The notes under the pieces were generated by a model. It was given only the letters and a program-made list of their open reading frames with translations. It did no database searches and was not told the DNA's origin. From Mastigamoeba balamuthi (taxonomy: Eukaryota; Evosea; Mastigamoebida; Mastigamoebidae): a stretch of 64,000 nucleotides of DNA. The stretch covers positions 1 to 64,000 of the forward strand of contig CACRSC010000021.1 in assembly GCA_902651635.1 (NCBI GenBank), written 5' to 3'. The translations under genes and the position numbers were made by a program. Of this stretch, positions 1-10,053 are shown one piece after another; the first letter of the stretch is position 1; each line of letters opens with the position of its first letter.

Positions 1-1
1 A

Positions 2-145
2 GGGGAGATGCAGCCGGGCGACTGCTCCGTCGTCGTCAGCGACCGCTTCTGCATCAAGGGCGAGATGAGGTGGCGCCTCGCGCGCTTCCCCGCGTCGTTC
101 GATCCGTTCCTGCCCGACTTCTTGAATCGGGAGACGGAACAGTGA
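2..145 (+). CDS. 3' end of an unidentified protein (partial)
   Basis: An open frame enters from the left edge and stops with TGA at 143-145, giving 47 C-terminal residues (it ends LPDFLNRETEQ). Codon use is GC-rich like the neighbouring real genes, and the frame is compact and mixed in composition. The start lies outside the window. I do not recognise a domain; the segment is too short to place. Confidence 0.4.
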   Translation, partial: GEMQPGDCSVVVSDRFCIKGEMRWRLARFPASFDPFLPDFLNRETEQ

Positions 146-343
146 CCCACATCCGGGTCCAAGGGTCAGTCAATTGCGTTACCGACAAAAAACAATTTTT
201 CGCTGTCTGATGTCACTGTGACAGAGATCCGCAAATCGCTTGATTGCCCCTCTTCTCGAATCAATAAATCACCTCTGGTCAGCGTGCGCATTTTCTGTAT
301 TGTACTCTGCCAGAGGGGCACAGCGCACACGCCACAAGAGGCA

Positions 344-1181
344 ATGCAGTGCGACGAGGAGCACCAGGCGTCGTCGAGCGAGTCGAGCGACGCCGAGGGC
401 CAGGCGCTCGAGGGCGGCAGCGTGAACCGTCTGGGGCAGCCCATCGCCCCTGTGGCCCACGAGCAGCAGCAGCAGAGCGCGGAGCCCCTGCGGGCGCAGC
501 GCAAGCACAGGACCACCGTCGAGGACCGCGCGAGGCACAGGCGCGACAAGGCCCGCAGGAAGCGCGAGGCCTACGTGGCCGAGGACGGCACGAGCGTGTT
601 CGAGGACGTGCGGCCCGAGGCGCAGGGGCACACGAGCGCCGCCTCGGTGGCCGTCGCCCGGACGCCCTCGGGGCCCTCGGCCCACGTCCACGCCAGCGTC
701 CTGGCACCCGCCGCCAAGATCGTGATGCACAGGTACCCCACCCCCTCCCCGCCCCGTGCTCTGCCTCCTGCGAGAGCGAGAGCGCAACGGAACCAACCAG
801 TAGACCTCCTGCTCTGCGTGCAACAGGGACCGCGTCAGGGGATTGCACCAGCAGAGGCCACTGGAGCCTCAGGGCGACGCCGACGAGGGGGGTGAGGACG
901 AGGACGAGGAGGACGAGGAGGACGAGGGGCAGTCCCAGGAGGGGCAGGCGGCAAGCCTGGGGGCCGAGGAGATGAGGGAGAAGGCGGGCAAGGCCAAGGA
1001 GACGGCGGAGCTGATGCAGGCGCTGCGCGAGGACAAGGAGGCGCTCGAGGACATCAGGCCCACCGCCCGCGCACTGGCGGGCGAGATCGCTGCGATAGTG
1101 CAGACTTCGAGCAGCGTGGATGACGCCCTGATGGACAGTCTGCTCACAGCCCTCGGCGCACTCAACGCACAGCTCTCCTGA
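344..1181 (+). CDS. charged, partly coiled-coil protein, copy 1 (unknown function)
   Basis: Two exons, 344-732 and 827-1181, with a 94-nt GT-AG intron, give 247 residues. The start at 344 was chosen because the second tandem copy aligns from the same point; an upstream extension does not align. Visible parts are a Ser/Asp-rich N-terminus (SSESSDAEG), a basic stretch rich in Arg/Lys (DRARHRRDKARRKRE) that could act in nuclear localisation or RNA binding, the conserved segment AEDGTSVFEDVRP, a run of Glu/Asp after the intron, and a helical C-terminal half (EEMREKAGKAKETAELMQAL) ending in a hydrophobic helix. No enzyme motif is visible and I do not recognise the family. The tandem copy at 1797-2591 shares every one of these features. 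Confidence 0.7.
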
Positions 1182-1796
1182 TCGACTGACGGAGAGGGTC
1201 TGCACGGATTGTATGCGGGAAGTCTCAAACAAACGAACGAACGAACGTTCATTCCTAACTTCCACCCCAGAGGGGACAGGCCCTCAGGTCATTCACTGGC
1301 TTTGTCGGTTAATGGCGTTGCTGAATGCGTGGGCGGCTGTTTGGGTCCTCAGAATACGGTGTCAGGATTTGGAGAAGGAGCAAGCTCAGAACTTCAAAAA
1401 CAAGCGTCCGAGCTCGGCAGTGTCTCTGAATTCCAACACAAACTGCTTTGCAAGAGATGGCTGGCGGAAGTTTTGTGCCAATGAAGATACACCAGAGCTT
1501 TCGAAATCGAGAGCTGGACTGGACTGAAGGTACTGTGACTGGGACACGGCTGCCAAGTTCACGAGTCGCCTGGCAGGACGATTCTCGCTCGGCCGATACT
1601 ATCGTGCCGTCGACCCGTTCCTGCTGCTGGACTCCTTTTTGGTTCAGTTGACGTTTCTTTGACGCCAGCGGTCCCTCAGTCAATTGCGGGCTGTTGATGA
1701 AAACCGGTGTTTGATGTCACTATGACAGAGACCGGAAACCCTTGGATGCAGACAACCCCCAGTCTTGCACTTTTATCTCTGCAGCATACGCAGAAG

Positions 1797-2591
1797 ATGC
1801 CGATGCACCATATGGTGTCGAGCGATTCAAGCGATGCCGAGGTCAGGGCGATTGAGGGCGGTAGCATGGATCGCCTGGGGCGGCCCATCACCTGGCTCCA
1901 CGAGCAACAGCGGCAACAGAGAGAAGTGCATTCTCGGACGCAGCACAAGCACAGAACCACCGCCGATGACCGAGCAAGGCATAGGCGAGAGAAGGCCGAG
2001 AGGAAGCGAGAGGTGTACATGGCGGAGGACGGCACCAGTGTGTTCGAGGACGTGCGGCCCGCGACGCAGGGGCACACAAGCACAGCCTCGGTAGCTGTCT
2101 CGTGGTCGCCTTCTGGGCCCTCAGCCTACATCCACACCAGCGCCCTGGCAGCTGCCGCCAAGATCGTGATGCACAGGTGCATCTGCCGTGTCCTCCTCTC
2201 TCCTGTGGAATGCAATTGGAGCCAACTGGTTGCTCTGCTGTATGCATGCAACAGGGACCGTGTCAGGAATCGGCAGAGGCAGCTGGAGCCACCGGGTGAC
2301 CCTGACGACTCTGAGGGGGACGAGGAGGACGAGGGGCAGTCCCAGGAGGGGCATGCGGCAAGCCTGGGGGCTGAGGAGATGAGGGAGAAGGCGGGCAGGG
2401 CCAAGGAGACGGCGGAGCTGATGCAGGCGCTGCGCGAGGACAAGGAGGCTCTCGAGGACATCAGGCCCTCTGCCCGTGCACTGGTTGGTGATATCGCTGC
2501 GATAGTGCAGACTTCGAGCAGCGTGGATGACGCCCTGATGGACAGCCTGCTCACAGCCCTCAGCGCACTCAACGCACTGATCACAACGTGA
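1797..2591 (+). CDS. charged, partly coiled-coil protein, copy 2 (unknown function)
   Basis: Exons 1797-2176 and 2255-2591 give 238 residues. The 78-nt intron (2177-2254) is a multiple of three with no stop, so the gene also reads as one continuous frame. The intron call follows copy 1, where the matching intron is out of frame. The C-terminal about 95 residues are nearly identical to copy 1; the N-terminal half is more diverged. The acidic run is shorter here. Both copies look intact, so both are probably expressed; function is unknown. Confidence 0.7.
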   Translation: MPMHHMVSSDSSDAEVRAIEGGSMDRLGRPITWLHEQQRQQREVHSRTQHKHRTTADDRARHRREKAERKREVYMAEDGTSVFEDVRPATQGHTSTASVAVSWSPSGPSAYIHTSALAAAAKIVMHRCICRVLLSPVECNWSQLVALLYACNRDRVRNRQRQLEPPGDPDDSEGDEEDEGQSQEGHAASLGAEEMREKAGRAKETAELMQALREDKEALEDIRPSARALVGDIAAIVQTSSSVDDALMDSLLTALSALNALITT

Positions 2592-2667
2592 CAGGTTGGA
2601 ATCCACGATCTTTGTTCAGATTCTTCTTGATGGCAGATTCTTTTCACTTAATAGAATCTCGGCTCAC

Positions 2668-3361
2668 ATGCAGCGGAGGCGGCGCGCGCAGCACCCGTGG
2701 GTTGTCCCCTACCGCCTGTCGCAGGCCGTCCGCCTCCCCCCGCTCGCCGTCGCGGTCTCCGCGCCCGAGTCCTTCCTGACGCCCCAGCGCGCCGCCGTGT
2801 CCGACGTCATCGACCTCGACGACTCTGACTGCGACGACGTCTACGTGGTGCCGCCGCCCAAGAAGGCGCCCAGGCCGCCCGGGCCGCCCGAGGCGCCCGA
2901 CGACGTGCTGGTGCTCGAGCAGCCGCCAGAGGTCCTCGTGAAGTATGGCGAGCCGCGCAGCGACGACAAGGCGCTGGCGGCGCTGGACGCGTGCAACAGG
3001 TGCCCCATATGCCTGTCGGCGCCCCCAGAAGATCCGCATATCAGCAGCACGTACGGTCGCCCTGCCGCCCTCCCGCGATATTATTACCCCCCCTTTTGCC
3101 TGCGTTGACGCACAACCCAAAAGACTTTCACGGAACTACGAAAGTTCTCCCCCTCCTCCGTGGCTCACTCTCTGGTCCCACGCTCCCGCCCGCAGGTGTA
3201 TGCACGTGTACTGCTTTGAATGCATCGATACGCTGCTGGCGAGGTACTCCAAAGCGTGCCCCGTGTGCAAGGCGCGATTGAGCAAGAAAGACATACACCC
3301 TGTGGCAAGGCCGCCCTGTGGCGGGGGCGCCAAGCATGACACCGGCTCCCTGCCTTCGTGA
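2668..3361 (+). CDS. RING finger protein with SUMO-interaction motif, RNF4/Slx8-like
   Basis: Exons 2668-3050 and 3196-3361 give 182 residues. The C-terminus carries a C3HC4 RING: Cys112-x2-Cys115, then (after the intron) Cys129-x-His131-x2-Cys134-x2-Cys137 and Cys149-x2-Cys152. Splicing is needed to complete it. The N-terminal half has a hydrophobic-acidic motif VIDLDDSD at residues 47-54 followed by DDVYVV, which matches the pattern of SUMO-interaction motifs. A C-terminal RING plus N-terminal SIMs is the layout of SUMO-targeted ubiquitin ligases (RNF4, Slx8), and the residues after the RING (KDIHPV) resemble the RNF4 tail. By that family, it would ubiquitinate SUMO-modified nuclear proteins. 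The role is inference; the RING itself is clear. Confidence 0.75.
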
Positions 3362-3471
3362 GAACGGGGGGTGGCTGCCGATGTCGTGGTTAATATCATC
3401 ACCCAATTCTACACGCCCAGGCCAGGACCAGGAACAAGATATTTAGCTGGATTCTAGTTTTCCTGCTCTAA

Positions 3472-5231
3472 ATGAGTCAACAAGCACGGGAAAAACCCGG
3501 TTTTCAGGCAGGCACACGCCCACCCGGCACAACAGTTTCTTTGTTTCCGGTCGTCCATTGCGCACCGCCCAAACGCATGCGCGGCAGACGCACGCTCGCC
3601 ATCGAAGGCCCACCGGCCGACGAGTGCGCCTCTGACTGGGCCCTCGCCATGGTGTTCTCGCTACTGCCGGACGCCCGTGCCCTGGGGCGCTGCTCGTGCG
3701 TGTGCTCGCGCTGGCGCCGCGTCGTCGAGGCCAACCCCAGGCTCTGGGCCCGCCACACGCTCGCGGTCACCCGGACGGGTCCCCACCTCGCCAGGGTCCC
3801 CCCGTTCGTCGCGAACCTCGACCTGTCCGCGCTGTGCCCAGAGGAGATCTCTCTCGCGCTCTGCAACATTTTCCGGGTACTTCGCTCGATCGAACCCCGA
3901 CAGACGCATCTTTTTCCCCTTACGTCTGCGTCCCGCAGGGCGGCGTTGACAGGTCTGACCTGCGGTACGTGCACATGGGGCTCGTCGAGCCCCGTGCGTT
4001 CACGTGCATAATCGCGCATTCGCCGTGCCTGCGCGAGATCCGCGCGACCATCGACTGCATGTTCCACCCGGGCAACAGCTGGACCTCGAGCCCCCCGGGC
4101 CAGTTCGGCAACGTGTTCGAGCACCTGCGCCTCCGCGACGCCTTTGCTACTCGCGACGCGAAGTGCGCTGCGACCCTCGAGGCGCTTCTGGTGTGCAACA
4201 ACGTCGAGAGCGTGCCCGCGATGCCCCTCCTGCGCGCGTTCTCGCTCCCCGGGTCGCTGTCGACGCAGTTCCTGCCCCTCTCCGAGGCCCCGCACGCGCT
4301 CCGTGACGTCGACTCGCTCGTCGACGGCTCGCCACTGCTGCAGCATGTCTCTTTTCGGCTCTACGACAGCAGCCCCGAGTGCGTCCGCAAGGTGGCCTCG
4401 CTGAGGCGCCTGACGACGCTGGGGCTCGTCGACACGCCGCAGCTCGGCCTCATCGCGCGGTGCCCTGCCAGGCGGACTCTGCGCCACCTCGGCGTGCTGT
4501 CCAGCGATGTCGGAGCAACGCTGGACAGGGTGCAGCAACTGTTCCCGCAGCTGCTGGCGCTCTCGGTCTTCTCGACGGCAGTCGTGGATGCACCGGCACC
4601 GCCAGCGGGCACCCAGACGACTGTGCACCAGGGGCTGCGGAGGCTCTTGGTCAGCGGGCCGGCTTTCCGAACACTGGCGCCGTCGGCCTGCTCGATGCCC
4701 GCGCTGGTGTCGCTAGAGCTGTGTGTGACAATGCTGTCAGGCGACGCGCTTGCGTGGCTGTGCGCGCTAGGGGCGCTAGAGCACCTGAGGCTCAAAGCGG
4801 TCGTAGTGCAGCCGGATGCTATGGATAGCCTCTCTCGCAGCCCCTGCGGCGGCAATCTCCGGGTGCTGGAACTCGTCGACTGCGTGCTCGACGACCCTTC
4901 TGGAGAAGAGGTGGAGGCTGGGCAGTTTCCTCTGCTCGAGAAGCTCATCGTCAAGAAGTGCGCCGTCACAGAGTCGTTTGTTCTAGGGATCACAGCCATC
5001 TCGCCGAGGCTCTGGTCCGCCGTTGTGTGTGGGTGCCCCGGTATGCGGGGCTCCCTCAAAAGGCTGGTGGAATCTGCGCCGTCCCTCAAACTCCTCGACG
5101 TGGAGTTGTCTTTCGAGGACCCGGAGGACTATTCCCGACTGACGCGCTCACGGCCAGGGCTTCAGATCCGTAGCACGGAGACCGTGGGTAAGCGCAAGCC
5201 TGAGAGGGCCAACGGGTGCTCTCAGCAATGA
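3472..5231 (+). CDS. F-box protein with leucine-rich repeat-like C-terminus
   Basis: Exons 3472-3876 and 3939-5231 (62-nt intron) give 565 residues. An F-box lies at about residues 58-100 (LAMVFSLLPDARALGRCSCV, then WRRVVEANPRLWARHTL). The rest is a run of irregular Leu-rich segments (LRRLTTLGLVDTP, LVSLELCVTMLSG, LEHLRLKAVVV, LRVLELVDCVL, LEKLIVKKCAV), typical of divergent LRR substrate receptors in SCF ubiquitin ligases. By family, the F-box would bind Skp1 and the LRR part the target. The first ATG of the frame is used; a start at the Met before RGRRTLAIEG is possible. A decayed partial copy lies at 7300-8365. Confidence 0.8.
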
Positions 5232-7299
5232 AAGGGAGCACATGAGAAGACAGAAATAAGTACAAAACAGGATACTCTCCTCATTGGCCCTTTTTAGAAT
5301 CAGAATACATGAACATAACATTGTTTCTTCAGAATCTGAATCCGAGTTCTGTCATTGGCTCCTTGTTTTCCTTTATCTGCCAACTATAATTCATGCAACC
5401 AGCCTATGACTTGCTTCCACTGGGACTTGTCAAATAGACAAAATCGGATTGACCACTTGTATCAGACTTGATGATTCTATCTTTGCTTGGATGCGCTCTC
5501 AAGGTCGCCAAAATATTGATGTACAACCCCCCAAAGTGTGATGCACAAAAAAAACTTCTGCCACAACCTTGTGCAGCCTGGTGATGACAACCCGCCACTG
5601 CATGAGCTCCAGTCCAGCCCATCCACCTTCCCAGAAGTGAACTTCCCCCCATTCTACTGGAGTGCTGCCTCACAGGGTCTGGGTGCGTTTTTGATGAACA
5701 GGTGCTCTTCCACCTTATGAACTTCACGTGCACCTGCTGGCTGCACAAGATGAGCAACATGCAGGTAATCAGAGTGGCCCAGAGGGTGCGTGTCTCCGTG
5801 CCTCCCCCTCACCACCCAATACACCACCATCAGCCACTGCTCACTTGTTTGAAGCCAAACACAGGAGTGCCTCACCAGCTCTCTCTCACTCAGATTCTTA
5901 CTAACCTCCTGCTGGCCCTTGAAGCAGCAGGTCAGACAGCTATCTCGGACCAAAGACTGCCAGTTCAGACGAGTTTATGATGTGAATTTGTGCCTGTGAT
6001 GCCAGGGGATTGCATCCCCGTGAAACCAGCAAATTTAAGGCATTCCTCCCCCACACGTCACCACACGAATATCAAATTCAACATCACTCCTTGAGTTCCT
6101 TCACTTCCATAGGGGCCTCCTGCCCTCACTCCACACATCACTGGGCATCACTGTGCTTAAATAGATTTATCAGGGACATCAGACAAAAAAAGGAGTTTGG
6201 AGGCCCGAGCAGGGGGCGGGCTCTTGCACGGGGTCTGCGCAACAGGGTCGACAGGACCCCCGAGCAGAGAGAGCACAGAAGGAGAGATGCACAAGGCTTT
6301 CCGGCATTGCCTAGGGCGAGAACCCCAATACGTGAGCAGCGTTTGCATGGGAAAGGGGCGTGGAAACTGTGTCATCCCGGAGTAAGTGCAGTCCGGTCGG
6401 CATCCCAAACCAACTCTGCCTGCCCAGATCCCACCAAATCTTGCCAGATACGCCGCCCCAAGGTCCCTTATGGGTCGCTTCTTGCCAGAATTGCAGGATG
6501 GCCTCGCACGGGCATCCCACGCACTCTGCTGGCTGGTCCCACGGCGTGTCACAGGCCCCCTGCCGCTGTTGCCGCCACCGCCCCTCTGGGAGGCCGTCGT
6601 TGGCCATGCCCTGGCGCCGCGCCACACAGGGAGCCTCCCTCCCCCGTAGCAGAATCGAGCGCCACCATGCCACCGCTGCAGTGCCTTGGCAGGGCCTCCG
6701 GAGCTGCGCTCATGGCTCTGCAGGGGGGTCACGGTGAAAATAAGTATCTGGGCTGGCTGCTGGTCCCTCTCGGCTTTGGCCTCTCCAGCCGCGCTTTCCT
6801 GTGATGCAGCGCTGCTCCCGCGGCGACCCCCTTGACCGTCCCCGCCAGCGCCTCAGTGCGACTGGCGGCAGCAGTCGCTGAATGCTGACGTGGCGGTGCC
6901 GTTGCTGTGGCTGAGGTATCTGTGGGTTAGATGCCCAACCGGTGTCATTCACTCTTTGCTCTGCGTCGTCCCAGCAGAGCCGGGCAGGGCTTCGCTGGCC
7001 GCGGCTGTGCGGTGCTGATCGCCCAAGCGGTGGCCCAGGCGGCTGAGGCGTGTAGAGGCGGAGCAGTGGTCTCCGCCATACGCGGTTTCCACGCGCAGCC
7101 CACCGCGAGGGCTCAGAGGACTCTCCTGACTCGTCCCAGAAAACGCTTACGATGGTGTCACGTGGCTTCAGCTCCCATGACGCATCCTGGAAATGCCTAT
7201 GATGCGAGAGGGCTGGGCAGAAGACAGGGCAGCGTAGGTCCGAGTCCAGGATCGACACAGAAGGAGTAGGAGGCATGCCCAGGAGCACATGGGCTGTCG
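5232..7299. other. about 2 kb without a supported gene
   Basis: 5232-6130 is less GC-rich than its surroundings and holds only scattered short frames. 6130-7290 is GC-rich with overlapping open frames on both strands, none with a domain, a plausible splice pattern or protein-like composition. I see no terminal repeats or transposase motifs. Confidence 0.5.
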
Positions 7300-8365
7300 G
7301 ATCCGCGTCCTGCAGGGCGGCGTTGACAGGTCTGACCTGCGGTACGTGAACCTGGGGCTTGTCGAGCCCCGCACGTTAATACCGTGCACAATAACTGCGC
7401 GTCCATCGACTGCATGTTCCACCCGGGCAACAGCTGGACCTCCAGCCCCCGGGTCAGTTCGGCAACATGTTCGAGCACCTGCGCCTCTGCGACCCCTTCG
7501 CTGTGCACAACGCGAAGTGCGCCGCGACCCTTGAGGCACTTATGGTGTGCAATAGCGTCGAGAGCGTGCCCGCGATGCCCCTCCTCGCGTTCTCGCTCCC
7601 CGGGTCACTGTTGATGCAGTTCCTTCCCCTCTCTGAGGCCCCACATGTGCTCCGTGACGTCGACTCGGCTCGTTGACGGCTCGCCATAGCTGCAGCATGT
7701 CTCATTTCGGCTCTACGACGCACTTGTGTGGCTGTGCTCGCTAGGGGCACTCGCACCTAAGGCCTGAAGTGGTGGTAGTGCAGCCGGATGCTATGGATAG
7801 ATAGCCTCTCTCGCAGCCCCTGCGACAGGAGTCTCTGGGTGTTGGAGGTGGAGGCTGGGCAGTTCCCTCTACTCGAGAAGCTCATCGTCAAGAAGTGTGC
7901 CGTCATAGAGTCACAGAGTCGTTTGTTCTGGGGATCACGGCCATCTCGCCGAGGCTCTGCTCCACCGTTGAGTGTGGGTGCCCTGGCACGCAGGGCTCCC
8001 TCAAAAGGCTGATGGAATCTGCGCCGTCCCTCAAACTCCTCGACGTGGAGTTGTCTTTCGAGGACCCGGAGGACTATTCCCGACTGACATGCTCACGGCC
8101 AGGGCTCCTGATACATAGCACAGAGACTGGGTAAGCGCAAGCCTAAGAGGGCTGACAGGTGCTTTCAGCAATGAAAGGGTGCACTTGAGAAGACAGAAAA
8201 GAAGTACCAAACACGATACTCTCATCATTTTTTGGCCTTTAGAATGAGAAAGCTGTGGCTTCGAACTCCTTCAAATCTAACTGAGTTCTGGTCGTTTTCC
8301 TTTATCTGCCAGACACAATGACATACAATCTTGATTTGCTGCCACTGGATCTTTGACCTTTTCAA
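7300..8365 (+). pseudogene. decayed duplicate of the F-box gene at 3472-5231
   Basis: Homology begins just before the parent's intron acceptor (CCTGCAGGGCGGCGTTG) and runs through exon 2 into the parent's 3' flank (parent about 3925-5435). The F-box exon is absent. About 380 bases from the middle of the parent (roughly 4370-4745) are missing, and the remainder shows several reading-frame breaks. Because the parent's intron end and 3' flank are included, this was a DNA-level duplication. The end of the homology touches the 3' end of the minus-strand F-box gene. Confidence 0.85.
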
Positions 8366-9675
8366 TCATGTACATTCATTATGATGTAAGAAGAATTGCC
8401 TAGAATGTCACATGGCACATCATCAGCTGTGAGTCTGTGTAGCTGTGCTCCCGAGTGGCTCTCTGATGCCCGTCCAAGAGAACATCTCTTCAACTCGAGT
8501 ACCCTGAGATGTGGAATGCATGTGCATATGACCCTGCCTAGTCCCTCTTCCTGGATATCAGACAATCGCAGGGTTGTCAATGAAGAACACAGAACCAAGA
8601 GGCGGCTGACAACGTCTGATCCCTGGGACTCCCTGTCATAGTGATGAACAAACACTCTCTTCAAGGCCATTGGACACTCTCTGAAGTCCACAATCCTCTG
8701 GGCAGTCATATGGCTGATTCCCTCTGAGACTCTTCTAATTTCTTGGCAATGCAGAAGCACCTGTGATTCCAACTCAGCTGGTCCAGAAACTGTTTCGAGT
8801 TTTGGGCAGTGTGATTTCAGCAACAAACCGCAATCTGTTCTGGTCATTGGTAAATCCCATTTGGAAGTCCAGAGTCGGCGGAGATTCGGGAATAACTGCT
8901 CCGTTGAAGAGATAGCGGCGATGAACTCATCGGGAGGTACTATTTCCAGCTGCTCCAGACGGAGGGGACAGCACAAACTGATGAAATCCGATACAATTCC
9001 TCGCAGGGGTATATCCATATCACATCTGAGCACCTCCAGCTTTCGGCCCCTTTTCCTGATGAACTCCCTGAGATAGTTCTGGTCAGTGATTCGGCCACAT
9101 CTCAGGGACACAAGGTGCTTCATTTCGGTGATGGCAGTGATGAGAGGCATCGTTAGGCAGATGCAACGGACATCAAGCCTTCTGACAGAGATCAGAGACC
9201 TTAATGTGCTGCACAGCAAGCCCGAGTCCATGTCACTGAAATAATACATCCCGGTGCACTTGGGACCGAACCTGACGGACTGAACGACGCCAGCAGTGGG
9301 AGACATCGCCAGTGACTGCATTTTCGATCCATAAAGAGGGACGTTGATGCTCATACACGCCCCGGGGGATGCACACACATTCCGAGCGGCATGGCACACA
9401 CGGGCAAAAGCACATTGAGAGCTGTTGTCCAGCCAGCACAGGATGTTGTCGGCGATCAGGGAGTGAGGAAGGACCTCGAAAAGGTTTGGGTGCTCTCGGT
9501 GGATGCACGAGCATACACCATGACTTAGCAGAGCCGTGCACTGCGGACAGAGCTGGGGTATTAGGCTGTCCCACCTCTTCGTCAGAACGCTCAGCTCGAC
9601 GTCGACCTCCCTTGTAGGTGCTGCTGTCACGGCGGTAGAGGGAGGGACCTGCTCTGTGGAACACTTTCCCCCCAT
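8362..9675 (-). CDS. F-box protein, LRR-like (second family member)
   Basis: A single exon of 437 residues on the minus strand. The N-terminus has a Cys-rich piece (CPQCTALLSHGVCSCIH) followed by an F-box-like segment at about residues 65-110 (LFEVLPHSLIADNILCWL, then FARVCHAARNVC). The rest has Leu-rich segments (LRSLISVRRLDVRC, LEVLRCDMDIPL, LTTLRLSDIQ, LRVLELKRCSL). Base composition is less GC-rich than most genes here. It shows only family-level resemblance to the F-box gene at 3472. The likely role is an SCF substrate receptor. The Cys pairs before the F-box could bind zinc, but that is a guess. Confidence 0.75.
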   Translation of the reverse strand: MGGKCSTEQVPPSTAVTAAPTREVDVELSVLTKRWDSLIPQLCPQCTALLSHGVCSCIHREHPNLFEVLPHSLIADNILCWLDNSSQCAFARVCHAARNVCASPGACMSINVPLYGSKMQSLAMSPTAGVVQSVRFGPKCTGMYYFSDMDSGLLCSTLRSLISVRRLDVRCICLTMPLITAITEMKHLVSLRCGRITDQNYLREFIRKRGRKLEVLRCDMDIPLRGIVSDFISLCCPLRLEQLEIVPPDEFIAAISSTEQLFPNLRRLWTSKWDLPMTRTDCGLLLKSHCPKLETVSGPAELESQVLLHCQEIRRVSEGISHMTAQRIVDFRECPMALKRVFVHHYDRESQGSDVVSRLLVLCSSLTTLRLSDIQEEGLGRVICTCIPHLRVLELKRCSLGRASESHSGAQLHRLTADDVPCDILGNSSYIIMNVHD

Positions 9676-10053
9676 TGTGCCACTGACTGCTTTGCAATTA
9701 TCAACTGGAATGAAACAAATCTCGTGTTGCCAAATTCACAAGATAATCCAATGTATCCAAGCCAGTAGATCCAGGAGAGTAAAAGCTACCCGGGAAGTGC
9801 TGCGACTACGATTATTCTCCGTGTGCCTCAGGGTCTTAATTGTTTTTGTCTTCTCAGAATGAAGCAATCCTCTCCCTTACATTGGCCTGCAATAGCAGTC
9901 TGTCAGTATTGTATCAATACACGACCGGGCGAGTTTTTCATATGGTTGAGACAATCAACACAAACGAGTTCTCGCAAGTTGGAGCAGGAGATGTTGTGGG
10001 CGTAGTTACGTGTGTCCGCCTCATGGCCCGACTCGGGGGAGGGCTATCTACAA

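Larger units (their letters stand above)
165..2591 (+). repeat. tandem gene duplication, two units
   Basis: Two units, about 165-1181 and 1676-2591, are homologous along their length, including the 5' flank (both begin with GTCAATTGCG and share GATGTCACTnTGACAGAGA), both exons and the intron position. This is a direct duplication of genomic DNA rather than a retrocopy, since the intron is kept in both. Confidence 0.85.

Noticed and set aside
5404-5980. Remains of a mobile element
   Set aside because: Composition differs from the flanks, but no terminal repeats, target-site duplication or transposase-like motif could be found.
6010-6804. Long open frame of 264 codons on the plus strand
   Set aside because: Composition is not protein-like, other frames are equally open, and there is no domain or splice pattern; it follows from GC richness.
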